The notes under the pieces: generated by a model
What the model was told of the DNA's origin: nothing
Databases searched by the model: none
The model's input: the letters and a program-made list of their open reading frames with translations, nothing else
Part shown: in pieces, positions 31,684 to 40,568 of the stretch
Position numbering within the stretch: the stretch's first letter is position 1
Layout: each line of letters begins with the position of its first letter
Position numbers and translations under genes: made by a program
Source of the DNA: Pseudomonas putida
GTDB taxonomy: Bacteria; Pseudomonadota; Gammaproteobacteria; Pseudomonadales; Pseudomonadaceae
DNA: 64,000 nt
Reading direction: 5' to 3'
Assembly: GCF_028682635.1 (NCBI RefSeq)
Contig: NZ_JANHLK010000001.1
Coordinates: forward strand, 310,001 to 374,000

Positions 31684-32442
31684 TCAGGCGCCAAAACCAC
31701 CGTCGATGGTCAGGCTCGCGCCGGTGATGTAGCCGGCTTCGGGGCCGACCAGGTAGGCGACGAAACTGGCGATCTCTTCGGCTTTGCCGTAACGCCCCAC
31801 TGCCATCAATGGAATCAGGCTGTCAGCGAAGTCGCCGTGGGCAGGGTTCATGTCGGTATCGACCGGGCCAGGCTGCACGTTGTTAATGGTGATGCCTTTG
31901 GGGCCGAGGTCGCGGGCCAGGCCCTTGGTCAGGCCGACCAGCGCCGATTTGCTCATGGCGTACGGGCCGCCACCGGCGAAGGGCATGCGGTCGGCGTTGG
32001 TGCTGCCGATGTTGATGATTCGACCGCCTTCGGTCATGTATTTGGCGGCAGCCTGGGTGGCGATGAACACGCTGCGTACGTTGATCGCCAGGGTCTGGTC
32101 GAAGTCTTCGAGTTTGAAATCTTCCAGCGGTGCAACGGCCAGCACGCCCGCGTTGTTGACCAGTATATCCAGCTGACCAAAGGCCTCTACGGTAGCCGTT
32201 ACGGCGCTGCGGATGGCCTCGGCGTCGGCGCTGTCAGCCTTGATCGCCAGGGCTTTGCCGCCATTTCCGATGATGCTGTCTTGCAGTTCCTGGGCCTTGG
32301 CCGTGGAGCTGACATAGGTAAAGGCGACAGTCGCGCCTTCAGCGGCCAGGCGTTTGACAATGGCAGCGCCGATACCGCGGGAACCGCCCTGGATCAAAGC
32401 CACTTTGCCACTGAGGTTCTGAGTAGTCATATCGATCTCCAA
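31684..32442 (-). CDS. Short-chain dehydrogenase/reductase
   Basis: 252 residues, classical SDR length. It has the NADPH motif TGxxxGxG variant IQGGSRGIGAAIVKRL, the structural NNAGVL, the catalytic Ser in NIGSTN, and YAMSKSALVGLTKGLARDLG with catalytic Tyr-x3-Lys. The C-terminus GASLTIDGGFGA is typical. The first position of the nucleotide motif is Gln instead of Thr (IQGG). It is transcribed divergently from the LysR gene next to it, which probably controls it. Confidence 0.9.
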   Translation of the reverse strand: MEIDMTTQNLSGKVALIQGGSRGIGAAIVKRLAAEGATVAFTYVSSTAKAQELQDSIIGNGGKALAIKADSADAEAIRSAVTATVEAFGQLDILVNNAGVLAVAPLEDFKLEDFDQTLAINVRSVFIATQAAAKYMTEGGRIINIGSTNADRMPFAGGGPYAMSKSALVGLTKGLARDLGPKGITINNVQPGPVDTDMNPAHGDFADSLIPLMAVGRYGKAEEIASFVAYLVGPEAGYITGASLTIDGGFGA

Positions 32443-32556
32443 AGTCCCGAGGCGAGATGTCCCGGTTGATGGAGCCTAGTATCGATTCAGGATTGCACGC
32501 TGAGTAGGGGGTAATTGCGATAGTCTGTGTAAACCAGAAGTTTATAATGGTTGGCC

Positions 32557-33480
32557 ATGGAAACCTTCAGCAGTATCGAATGCTTTGTACGCAGCGCTGA
32601 GGTCGGCAGCTTTGCCGAAGCCGCGCGACGCTTGAGCCTGACCCCGGCGGCCGTGGGCAAGAGCGTGGCCAAGCTTGAAGCCCGGCTGGGCGTGCGGCTG
32701 TTTCAGCGCAGCACCCGCAGCCTCACGCTCACCGAGGCCGGTCAGCTGTTTCTCGATGAAGTCAGTGGCAGCCTGCTCACCATCCAGAATGCCGTAGCCA
32801 ATCTGGCCAGCGCCGAAGGCCGTCCTGCGGGCACCCTGAAGGTCAGCATGGGCACCGTGTTCGGACGTTTGTACATCGTGCCGCTACTCGGTGAGTTTTT
32901 GCGGCGCTTTCCGGCGATCAATCCGGACTGGCATTTCGATAACCGGCAGGTCGACCTGATCGCCCAGGGTTTCGACGCCGCGATTGGTGGCGGCTTCGAA
33001 CTGCCCCAAGGGGTGGTGGCGCGCAAGCTGACGCCAGCCCATCGCGTGTTGGTGGCCTCTGCCGATTACCTGGCGGCGCACGAGGCGATCCGCGAGCCTG
33101 ACGATCTCAAGCCGCACGACGGCATCCTTATACGCTCGCCGCAGACCGGTCGCGTGCGTTCCTGGCAGTTGACCAGTCGCACCCAGCAACACAGTCCCTT
33201 GACCCTCAAGGCGCGGATGACCATGAGCGATTCTGAGGCGGCCTGTGCCACGGCGGTCCAGGGTTTGGGTATTGCACTGGTGAGCATGCCCTTTGCGTTG
33301 GGCTATCTGGAGGCGGGGACGTTGCAGCGGGTGTTGCCGGACTGGTATGTCGACGATGGCAATATTTCTATCTATTACGCCGAGCACAAGCTGCTGCCCG
33401 GCAAGACCCGGGCGTTTGTGGATTTCATCATTGAGCAGTTTGCGGAGCGGGGGTTGGGGCAGCGTTTTAGTGCGGTATGA
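32557..33480 (+). CDS. LysR-family transcriptional regulator
   Basis: 307 residues. N-terminal winged HTH METFSSIECFVRSAEVGSFAEAARRLSLTPAAVGKSVAKLEARLGVRLFQRSTRSLTLTEAG, then the effector domain (GRLYIVPLLGEFLRRFPAINPDWHF...). It is divergent to the SDR with a ~114-bp shared promoter region, the standard LysR layout; the SDR is the predicted target. A TTG at 32551 is an alternative start. Confidence 0.92.
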   Translation: METFSSIECFVRSAEVGSFAEAARRLSLTPAAVGKSVAKLEARLGVRLFQRSTRSLTLTEAGQLFLDEVSGSLLTIQNAVANLASAEGRPAGTLKVSMGTVFGRLYIVPLLGEFLRRFPAINPDWHFDNRQVDLIAQGFDAAIGGGFELPQGVVARKLTPAHRVLVASADYLAAHEAIREPDDLKPHDGILIRSPQTGRVRSWQLTSRTQQHSPLTLKARMTMSDSEAACATAVQGLGIALVSMPFALGYLEAGTLQRVLPDWYVDDGNISIYYAEHKLLPGKTRAFVDFIIEQFAERGLGQRFSAV

Positions 33481-33491
33481 ACCAGGTTGGA

Positions 33492-33529
33492 AACCGAGGC
33501 GCCCCCTTCGCGAAGGGGGCGACTCGGTT
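33492..33529. terminator. Long hairpin between convergent genes
   Basis: The perfect 22-base palindrome CGCCCCCTTCG/CGAAGGGGGCG is extended by AACCGAG/CTCGGTT. It lies 12 bases after the LysR stop and 14 bases from the racemase stop. There is no long T-run, so it is a probable bidirectional stop or mRNA 3' stabiliser. Confidence 0.65.
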
Positions 33530-33542
33530 CAATGTTGGGAAT

Positions 33543-34271
33543 TCAGCGCCCAAACCGCCCAGGCCAGCCGACGATATTCTTCGGCCGCGGTGTCGCATAA
33601 GTGCGCACCTTGGACGTCGACAACCCCAGCCGCACCAGCGATTCGGCGATGGTCACCGCCGCGGTCACGCCATCGATCACCGGCACGCCGGTGCGCAGGC
33701 GAATCTGCTCATCCAGCCCGGCCATGCCGCCGCAGCCCAGGCAAATCACTTCGGCCTTGTCCTGGGTCACCGCCAGTTCAGCCTGATGCACGATGGCTTC
33801 CAGCGCGCGTTGCGGCTCGTGCTCCAGTTCCAGCACCGCCAGGCCACTGGCCCGCACCGAGGCGCAGCGGTCCCAGAGCCCGGACAGTTTCAGGCGGTCT
33901 TCGATCAGCGGCACGGTGCGGTCGAGGGTGGTGACCACCGAGTAGGCGTGACCGAGAAACATCGCGGTGCTCGCGGCCGCATCAGTGATGTCGACCACCG
34001 GTACGTTGAGCAATTCCTGCAGGCCTTCGCGGCCGTGTTCGCCGTAGCCGGCTTGAATCACCGCATCGAAAGGCTGGTCGTAGGCCATGACCCGGTCCAT
34101 CACCGCAATGGCAGCCAGGTAGCTTTCGAAGTTGCCTTCGATCGAGTCGGCACCGAAGTAGGGCGTCAGGCCAACGATCTCCGTGCCGGGCGCGGCCACG
34201 GCCTGGGCCGAGCGGGCGATCGCCTGGGTGATGGATTCGGTGGTGTTGACGTTGACCACGAGAATGCGCAT
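33543..34271 (-). CDS. Asp/Glu/hydantoin racemase family protein
   Basis: 242 residues. MRILVVNVNTTESITQAIARSAQ is the hydantoin-racemase N-terminus. QAGYGEHGREGLQELLNVPVVD is the first active-site region; the usual Cys there is Tyr/Gly-like, so check it. VICLGCGGMAGLDEQI supplies a Cys. It is co-directional with an NCS1 transporter 56 bases upstream, so the pair likely takes up and racemises a hydantoin or allantoin-like compound. No hydantoinase or carbamoylase is present nearby. Confidence 0.85.
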   Translation of the reverse strand: MRILVVNVNTTESITQAIARSAQAVAAPGTEIVGLTPYFGADSIEGNFESYLAAIAVMDRVMAYDQPFDAVIQAGYGEHGREGLQELLNVPVVDITDAAASTAMFLGHAYSVVTTLDRTVPLIEDRLKLSGLWDRCASVRASGLAVLELEHEPQRALEAIVHQAELAVTQDKAEVICLGCGGMAGLDEQIRLRTGVPVIDGVTAAVTIAESLVRLGLSTSKVRTYATPRPKNIVGWPGRFGR

Positions 34272-34327
34272 GGGAAGTCCTTATAACGGGTGGTTCAGCG
34301 GCCCGATACTGTCGGGCCGCGAGGGAG

Positions 34328-35869
34328 TTAATGGCTGACGTTGTCCACGGCGATGGCTTCACCGCTGACGTCGGCGTAGTGGGGTTGGCGCTTGGCGATG
34401 ATCAGGTAGAGCATCCCGGCAATCCCGGCACCGATCAGCCAGGAGAACGGCGACACCAGGTGGAAACCCGGTACCAGCGCCAGGACGATGGCGATCAGCG
34501 CGGCGGGAATGAAGGCCACCACCGCGCGCAGGTTGACCCCGCGGCTGTAGTAATAGGCGCCGTTGGGGTCTTCGCTGTACAACTGCGGCACGTTGACCTG
34601 GCCTTTTCGCACCAGCCAGTAGTCGACCATGATCACGCCGTACAGCGGGCCGAGCAGGGCGCCGAGGCCGGAGAGGAAGTAGACGATCACCAGTGGGCTG
34701 TTGTAGAGGTTCCACGGCAGGATCAGCACGGCAATGGTCGCGCTGATCAGCCCGGCACGGCGGAACGTCAGGTACTTGGGCGCCAGGTTGCTGAGGACAA
34801 AGGCCGGGGCGACGAAGTTGGCCATGATATTGACCGCCACGGTGACGATCAGGAACGCCAGGCAACCCAGGACCAGGAAGAAGGTGTTGGGGATCGAGGC
34901 GATGATCTCGGTCGGGCTTTCAATGATCCGGCCGTTAATCTGGAATTGCGCGCCACAGAGCAGGACTGTGATGGCGGCGAAGACCAGGATGTTCACCGGC
35001 AGGCCCCAGAAGTTGCCGACCTTGATGGTCTTGCGGCACGGCGAAGAGCGGGCGAAGTCGCAGAAATTGAGGATCAGCGTGCCGTAGATCGCCAGCCACA
35101 ACGCTCCGCCGGCAAAGATATTGCGCCACATCTCGCCACCGCTCAGCGGCTCGCGGATCGACCAGGCGATGGTCGCATTGGCCTGGAAGTACATCCAGGC
35201 GGCAAGGGCGGCGACGGTGAGCAGGATCACCGGCCCGGCAAACCCTTCGTAGCGCCGCACCATCTCCATGCCATAGGCGAGGATCGCCAGCTGCACGAGC
35301 CAGATCGAGACGAAACACACCCAACCCAGTGTCGACAGACCGAGGATCGAGTCGTGGTCGTACTCGGCGAAACCGGGATGGATGGCGGTCAGCAACACCC
35401 GAAAGACCACCGAGGCCAGGTAGGTCTGGATGCCGAACCAGGCGATGGCGATCACGGCGCGGATCAAAGCGGGAATCTGTGCCCCGTGGATGCCGAAACT
35501 GATGCGGCTGATGACCGGAAATGGCACGCCGGTTTTCTGGCCCATGTAGCCCGACAGGTTCATGAAGCAATACACCAGCGCCGCTCCGATGCCCAGGGAC
35601 AGGAGAATCTGCCAGCCGCCCAGGCCCAGGGCGTAGAGGCCGATGGCAAACGAGTAGTTGGCGATGTTGTGCACATCGTTGGTCCACAACGCGAAGATGC
35701 TGTAGCGACCCCAGCGCCGGCCTTCCGCCTTCGTTGGCGCCAGGTCCTTGTTGTGCAGGCGGGGGCTGAGCACGACAGAGGATTCAAGCGATTGCCCAAA
35801 AGCTGTCTGGGTGACGTGGGAGGAGGGTAGATCCAGCGCGACATTGTTATTGGAGAGACTTGTACGCAT
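34328..35869 (-). CDS. NCS1-family nucleobase/hydantoin:cation symporter
   Basis: 513 residues with about 12 transmembrane segments. Family motifs include DLAPTKAEGRRWGRYSIFALWTNDVHNIANYSFAIGLYALGLGGWQILLSLGIG (TM1-2 region), GVPFPVISRISFGIHGAQIPALIRAVIAIAWFGIQTY and the C-terminal GPLYGVIMVDYWLVRKGQV. Members carry hydantoins, allantoin, uracil or cytosine with Na+ or H+. It is upstream of the racemase in one operon, which favours a hydantoin-type substrate. Confidence 0.92.
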   Translation of the reverse strand: MRTSLSNNNVALDLPSSHVTQTAFGQSLESSVVLSPRLHNKDLAPTKAEGRRWGRYSIFALWTNDVHNIANYSFAIGLYALGLGGWQILLSLGIGAALVYCFMNLSGYMGQKTGVPFPVISRISFGIHGAQIPALIRAVIAIAWFGIQTYLASVVFRVLLTAIHPGFAEYDHDSILGLSTLGWVCFVSIWLVQLAILAYGMEMVRRYEGFAGPVILLTVAALAAWMYFQANATIAWSIREPLSGGEMWRNIFAGGALWLAIYGTLILNFCDFARSSPCRKTIKVGNFWGLPVNILVFAAITVLLCGAQFQINGRIIESPTEIIASIPNTFFLVLGCLAFLIVTVAVNIMANFVAPAFVLSNLAPKYLTFRRAGLISATIAVLILPWNLYNSPLVIVYFLSGLGALLGPLYGVIMVDYWLVRKGQVNVPQLYSEDPNGAYYYSRGVNLRAVVAFIPAALIAIVLALVPGFHLVSPFSWLIGAGIAGMLYLIIAKRQPHYADVSGEAIAVDNVSH

Positions 35870-36447
35870 TCCGGCAGGCTCCTGATGCTCGACGCCGCGA
35901 TGACTGTGCTTGAGCCTTTGCTCGGCAATCTTCGTCGCGGGTGGCGAATATCATTGGTTACGGGGCATCTGCAGCCTGTACGGGATAGGGCGCTTCAGGC
36001 TTGCGGATCTAAGTGTTTTTATGTTTTGGCTTTATTGTATACAAAACATGTATGCACTTAAGCGAGATGCGTGCCAGTCGGGAGATATATGAAATGCGCT
36101 GCTCATTTCGTTTTGTTATGGTTTTTCTCCAAGTTATTGAAAAAATGGAAATATAAATTGACCGTTTGAACAGGTATTTATTTTTCAGCGGGATTGTTGG
36201 GTTTGGTCGACTGGGGAAGTCAGGAAAGGAGGATGTAACTTTTTGGGGCGTGGAAATTAAAAGTGCACACATTAATGGCACCTATGGTGACATTCCTGTG
36301 TACACATTTTTCGGCTCGGTCACGAATCCTGTAGGAGCAAGCTTGCTCGCGATGGTCGTCAACGATAACGCGGGGTGTCTGATACCCCGCGGCGTTCCAG
36401 GGTTCATCGCGAGCAAGCTCGCTCCTACAGGGGGATTTGCAGAGAGA
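35870..36447. other. 578-base gene-free region, partly AT-rich
   Basis: The part 36000-36260 is markedly AT-rich for this genome. TGTATACAAAACATGTATGC at 36037 has the look of an operator half-palindrome pair, possibly for the transporter operon. The REP pair at 36330-36429 fills the end. No open frame with a plausible start. Confidence 0.5.
36330..36429. repeat. Inverted REP pair
   Basis: Arms TGTAGGAGCAAGCTTGCTCG and CGAGCAAGCTCGCTCCTACA around about 60 bases that include ATACCCCGCGGCGT. Confidence 0.88.
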
Positions 36448-37188
36448 TCAGGCCTTGGACTTGCTGATGATATTGCCTGCATGCAATCCGCATTCTTTCT
36501 GGGTCGCTTCTTCCCACCACCAGCGGCCTTCACGCTCGTGCTGGTTCGGCAGCACGGGGCGGGTGCACGGTTCGCAGCCGATGCTGATGAAACCGCGTTC
36601 GTGCAGGCTGTTGTACGGCAGTTCGAGCATGCGGATGTAGCCCCAGATTTCCTCGCTGGTCATCTGTGCCAGCGGGTTGAACTTGTACAGGGTGCGTTCC
36701 GGGGTGGAGAACGCGGTATCGACTTCCATCACCGCCACGGCGCTGCGCGTGCCGGGGCTCTGGTCGCGGCGCTGGCCGGTGGCCCAGGCCTTCACGCCAG
36801 ACAGCTTGCGACGCAGCGGCTCGATCTTGCGGATGCCGCAGCACTCGCCATGGCCGTCCTTGTAGAAACTGAACAGGCCTTTTTCCTTCACGAACGGTTC
36901 CAGCCTGGTGTAGTCCGGTGACACCAGTTCGATGTCGATCTTGTAGTGCTCGCGCACCTGATCGATGAAGCGGTAGGTCTCGGGATGCAAGCGGCCGGTG
37001 TCGAGGCTGAACACCTTGACGTTCTTGTTCAGCTTCCAGGCCATGTCCACCAGCACCACGTCTTCGGCGCCGCTGAAAGATATCCACAGCTCATCGCCAA
37101 ACTCGGCAAAGGCGAGTTTGAGGATGTCCTGGGCGGATTTATTGGCATAGGTCGTGGCGAGTTCCACGACGTCGAACGTTGGGCTCAT
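36448..37188 (-). CDS. cysH: Assimilatory adenylyl-sulfate (APS/PAPS) reductase
   Basis: 246 residues. PP-loop-like [17 protein letters not shown] binds the nucleotide, and [22 protein letters not shown] is typical of CysH. Two cysteine pairs ([10 protein letters not shown] and [12 protein letters not shown]) mark the [4Fe-4S] cluster type that reduces APS, as in Pseudomonas. The C-terminal ECGLH supplies the catalytic Cys. It makes sulfite in cysteine biosynthesis. It is divergent to thrH. Confidence 0.95.
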   Translation of the reverse strand: MSPTFDVVELATTYANKSAQDILKLAFAEFGDELWISFSGAEDVVLVDMAWKLNKNVKVFSLDTGRLHPETYRFIDQVREHYKIDIELVSPDYTRLEPFVKEKGLFSFYKDGHGECCGIRKIEPLRRKLSGVKAWATGQRRDQSPGTRSAVAVMEVDTAFSTPERTLYKFNPLAQMTSEEIWGYIRMLELPYNSLHERGFISIGCEPCTRPVLPNQHEREGRWWWEEATQKECGLHAGNIISKSKA

Positions 37189-37351
37189 CAGGGCGGCTTC
37201 CTACAGGTCGGTGGCGCTTGGCGCTCTATATGGGGCCGATGGTAACAAAAAGCGGCACTGGCCGGGGCGTCCTCTGCGTTGCGTGGTGGGGGAGTTATCG
37301 CTAGAGTTCGGGCTCGCTCGACTCAATAAACAATACCAATGGGAGTGTCTT

Positions 37352-37969
37352 GTGGAAATTGCCTGTCTGGATCTTGAAGGTGTGCTGGTCCCGGAAATCT
37401 GGATCGCCTTCGCGGAAAAAACCGGGATCGAATCCCTCAGGGCCACCACCCGGGACATTCCCGACTATGACGTGCTGATGAAGCAGCGTTTGCGGATTCT
37501 GGACGAACACGGCCTGAAGCTCGCCGACATCCAGGAAGTGATCGCGACGCTCAAGCCGCTGGACGGTGCCGTCGAGTTCGTCGATTGGCTGCGCGAGCGC
37601 TTCCAGGTGGTGATTCTGTCGGATACCTTCTACGAGTTCTCCCAGCCGCTGATGCGTCAGCTGGGCTTCCCGACCTTGCTCTGCCACCGTCTGATCACTG
37701 ACGACAGCGGGCGCGTTACTGGCTATCAGTTGCGTCAGAAAGATCCCAAGCGTCAGTCGGTCTTGGCCTTCAAGAGCCTTTACTACCGGGTGATTGCGGC
37801 GGGTGATTCCTACAACGACACCACGATGCTGGGCGAAGCGGATGCCGGGATTCTGTTCCATGCGCCGGACAATGTGATCGCCGAATTCCCGCAGTTCCCG
37901 GCGGTGCACACGTTTGAAGAGTTGAAGCAGGAGTTCATCAAGGCTTCGAATCGGGCCTTGAGTCTGTAG
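37352..37969 (+). CDS. thrH: ThrH phosphoserine phosphatase / homoserine phosphotransferase
   Basis: 205 residues from a GTG start at 37352 with GGGAG seven bases upstream, giving the known ThrH N-terminus (M)EIACLDLEGVLVPEIW; longer frames upstream lack a site. HAD motifs: DLEGVLVP (nucleophile region), VVILSDTFYEF, the Lys of QKDPKRQ and AAGDSYNDTTML. It dephosphorylates phosphoserine and can transfer phosphate to homoserine. Confidence 0.95.
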   Translation: MEIACLDLEGVLVPEIWIAFAEKTGIESLRATTRDIPDYDVLMKQRLRILDEHGLKLADIQEVIATLKPLDGAVEFVDWLRERFQVVILSDTFYEFSQPLMRQLGFPTLLCHRLITDDSGRVTGYQLRQKDPKRQSVLAFKSLYYRVIAAGDSYNDTTMLGEADAGILFHAPDNVIAEFPQFPAVHTFEELKQEFIKASNRALSL

Positions 37970-37983
37970 TCGTCTGCTCGGAC

Positions 37984-38049
37984 GCCTTCGCTGGCAAGCC
38001 AGCTCCTACAGGATCGTCGCAATCCTTGTAGGAGCCGGCTTGCTGGCGA
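37984..38049. repeat. Inverted REP pair
   Basis: CGCTGGCAAGCCAGCTCCTA and TGTAGGAGCCGGCTTGCTGG, here back to back with 19 bases between, between thrH and pabB. Confidence 0.85.
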
Positions 38050-38053
38050 TGTT

Positions 38054-39391
38054 TTAAAGGCTTTGCAGGGTGTCGAGCAGCACCTTCACCTTGGTGATCG
38101 ATTCCTGATACTCGGCCTGCCACTCGGAGTCCGCGACGATTCCGCCACCGCCCCAGCAACACACCTGCCCATCCTTGACCAGCAGGCTGCGGATGGCGAT
38201 TGAGCTGTCCATCTCGCCGCGCACGTCCAGATACAGCAATGAACCGCAGTACAGTCCGCGTCGAGTGGGTTCCAGCTCGTCGATGATCTGCATCGAGCGA
38301 ATTTTCGGCGCGCCGGTAATCGAGCCGCCCGGGAAGCTGCCGGCGATCAGGTCCAGCGCATCCCGATCAGCCGCCAGTTCGCCGGTCACGCTGCTCACCA
38401 GGTGATGCACATTCGGGTAGCTTTCCAGGCTGAACAACTCAGGCACGCGAACCGAGCCGGTGCGGCAGGTGCGGCCGAGGTCGTTGCGCAGCAGGTCGAC
38501 AATCATCAGGTTTTCCGCGCGATCCTTGGGGCTGGCCAGCAGTTCGGCGGCGTTCGCCGCGTCTTCGCCTGGCGTGAGGCCCCGTGGGCGCGTGCCTTTG
38601 ATCGGGCGGGTTTCAACCAGGCGCTCTGTGACTTTGACGAAGCGTTCCGGTGACAGGCTCAGCACCGCGCCGCCGTCGGGCAGGCTCTGGAAGCCGGAAA
38701 ACGGAGTGGGGCACGCCTGTCGCAACGCGCAATACGCCGTCCATGGATCACCCTGGCAGGGCGCGCGGAAGCGTTGGGCGAAGTTGACCTGGTAGCAGTC
38801 ACCGGCCTGGATGTATTGCTGGATGCGTTCGATCGCCTGGCGATACTGCCCGGCACTCAGATCTGCATTCATCGGCGCCTGCAACCTGAACGGCTCGCCC
38901 ACGGCAACGGCTGGCTGGCTGAACAGCTGGATCAGGCGCTGACGTTCGCTGTCGGCCAGCGTCGGGTGGAACACCAGTTGGCTGGTGGCCTGCTGGTGAT
39001 CGCTAATCAGCGCCCAGTCGTACAGGCCGAACCGCGCATCCGGCAAATGCAGGTCATCCAGGGCCCGGCTCGGCAGGTTTTCCAGGTGGCGGCCGAAATC
39101 GTAGCTCAGGTAGCCGATCAGGCCACCGGCGAACGGCAGGTCATTGGGTAGTGTCGCTTCGCCCAGGCGCGTCAGATTGTCCCGCAGGCGTTGCAGGAAA
39201 TCGCTGCCACGTTCGTCAGGCGCGACCGCCAGTTGTTCCAGCGGCCAGGCGCTGAGCAGGTCAAAGCGCCCGCGCTCGGCACTCGGGCGGCCGCTGTCGA
39301 GCAGCACGGCACCGGGGGCATGACGAATGGCCGCAAAGTAGTCGGCGGGATTGGCGCGATAGGGCAGCGGGTGTACGGAACAGGTCAGCAT
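38054..39391 (-). CDS. pabB: Aminodeoxychorismate synthase component I
   Basis: 445 residues. Anthranilate-synthase-I/PabB fold: an N-terminal half with GGLIGYLSYDFGRHLE, then the chorismate-binding domain QYIQAGDCYQVNFAQRF, PFSGFQSLPDGGAVLSLSPERFVKV, RPIKGTRPRG, ENLMIVDLLRNDLGRTCRTGSV, FPGGSITGAPKIRSMQIIDELEPTRRGLYCGSL and VCCWGGGGIVADSEWQAEYQES. PIKGTRPRG contains the PabB-type Lys. It makes 4-amino-4-deoxychorismate for folate with PabA, which is not in this window. Confidence 0.95.
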   Translation of the reverse strand: MLTCSVHPLPYRANPADYFAAIRHAPGAVLLDSGRPSAERGRFDLLSAWPLEQLAVAPDERGSDFLQRLRDNLTRLGEATLPNDLPFAGGLIGYLSYDFGRHLENLPSRALDDLHLPDARFGLYDWALISDHQQATSQLVFHPTLADSERQRLIQLFSQPAVAVGEPFRLQAPMNADLSAGQYRQAIERIQQYIQAGDCYQVNFAQRFRAPCQGDPWTAYCALRQACPTPFSGFQSLPDGGAVLSLSPERFVKVTERLVETRPIKGTRPRGLTPGEDAANAAELLASPKDRAENLMIVDLLRNDLGRTCRTGSVRVPELFSLESYPNVHHLVSSVTGELAADRDALDLIAGSFPGGSITGAPKIRSMQIIDELEPTRRGLYCGSLLYLDVRGEMDSSIAIRSLLVKDGQVCCWGGGGIVADSEWQAEYQESITKVKVLLDTLQSL

Positions 39392-39472
39392 GGGCGAGGG
39401 AGATCAGCCATCGAGGCGGGGTGGCGATTGTAGTCCTCTCGGGGAATTGCTCCTAGAGGGATGTCGGGTACA

Positions 39473-39572
39473 TGTAGGAGCGAGCTTGCTCGCGATGAAC
39501 CTGAGAGCAACGCGTACATCCAGGAAGCACGCGTTATCGTTGACGTCCATCGCGAGCAAGCTCGCTCCTACA
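39473..39572. repeat. Inverted REP pair
   Basis: Arms TGTAGGAGCGAGCTTGCTCG and CGAGCAAGCTCGCTCCTACA, with ACGCGT...ACGCGT in the middle. It lies between pabB and the RimK-like ligase. Confidence 0.88.
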
Positions 39573-39581
39573 AGGAGGAAC

Positions 39582-40568
39582 TCAGCCCTCGACCGGCGGA
39601 ATATGCCCAAACATCTCCTGCACGAACGCTACCCGCTCTTCGACGGTTTCGGTCACACCCCGGGCCTTCAACTCTTCCAGCCGCGCCTCGACCGCGTGGG
39701 TGCGCAACGTCAGGCCGCAATCATTGGCAATCTGGATGTTCAGCCCCGGCCGGGCGTTGAGCTCGAGGATCAGCGGGCCTTTCTCCTGGTCCAGCACCAT
39801 GTCGACACCGATGTAACCCAGCCCGCACAGCTCATAGCAGCCTGCGGCGAGTTTCATGAAGCCGTCCCAGTAGGGCAGTTGCACGCCGTCAACCGCGTTG
39901 GTGGTGTCCGGGTGCTTGGCGATGATGTTGTTCAGCCAGGTGCCGCGCAGGGTCAGGCCGGTGGCCAGGTCGACACCGACGCCGATGGCGCCCTGGTGCA
40001 GGTTGGCCTTGCCGCCCGACTGGCGGGTGGGCAAGCGCAGCATGGCCATCACCGGGTAGCCCATCAGCACGATGATGCGGATGTCCGGCACGCCTTCATA
40101 GCTGATGCTCTTGAAGATCTGGTCCGGAATCACCCGGTATTCGATCAGTGCCCGGTCGCGATGCCCGCCAAGGGAGTACAGCCCGGTCAGGATGCTCGAG
40201 ACATGGTGCTCGATCTCTTCGTGGCTGATGATCTTGCCGGACACCGTGCGATAACGGCCCTCGAAGCGGTCGGCGATGACGATGATGCCGTCGCCGCCCG
40301 CGCCCTGGGCCGGCTTGATCACGAAATCGTTGCGCCCGTCGATGATCTCGTCGAGCTTGTCGATTTCCTTCTCGGTGGAGATCACCCCGTACAGCTGCGG
40401 CACGTGGATGCCGGCGGCAATCGCCCGTTCCTTGGTGATGATCTTGTCATCGACGATCGGGTACAGGCTGCGCTTGTTGTACTTGAGCACGTAGTCCGCG
40501 TTACGCCGGTTGATGCCCATGATGCCCCGGGCTTCCAGGGCTTTCCAGGTCTTCCAGAAGCCGAACAT
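39582..40568 (-). CDS. Alpha-L-glutamate ligase-like (RimK-related) ATP-grasp protein
   Basis: 328 residues. MFGFWKTWKALEARGIMGINRRNADYVLKYNKRSLYPIVDDKIITKERAIAAGIHVPQLYGVIS is the family N-terminus. Nucleotide binding is by DFVIKPAQGAGGDGIIVI. Metal and catalysis residues fall in GYIGVDMVLDQEKGPLILELNARPGLNIQIAN. It is predicted to add an amino acid to a peptide or polymer. Its start abuts the stop of the 7TM inactive transglutaminase (1-base overlap), forming an operon with it and a zinc-protease-like gene. Confidence 0.9.
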   Translation of the reverse strand: MFGFWKTWKALEARGIMGINRRNADYVLKYNKRSLYPIVDDKIITKERAIAAGIHVPQLYGVISTEKEIDKLDEIIDGRNDFVIKPAQGAGGDGIIVIADRFEGRYRTVSGKIISHEEIEHHVSSILTGLYSLGGHRDRALIEYRVIPDQIFKSISYEGVPDIRIIVLMGYPVMAMLRLPTRQSGGKANLHQGAIGVGVDLATGLTLRGTWLNNIIAKHPDTTNAVDGVQLPYWDGFMKLAAGCYELCGLGYIGVDMVLDQEKGPLILELNARPGLNIQIANDCGLTLRTHAVEARLEELKARGVTETVEERVAFVQEMFGHIPPVEG

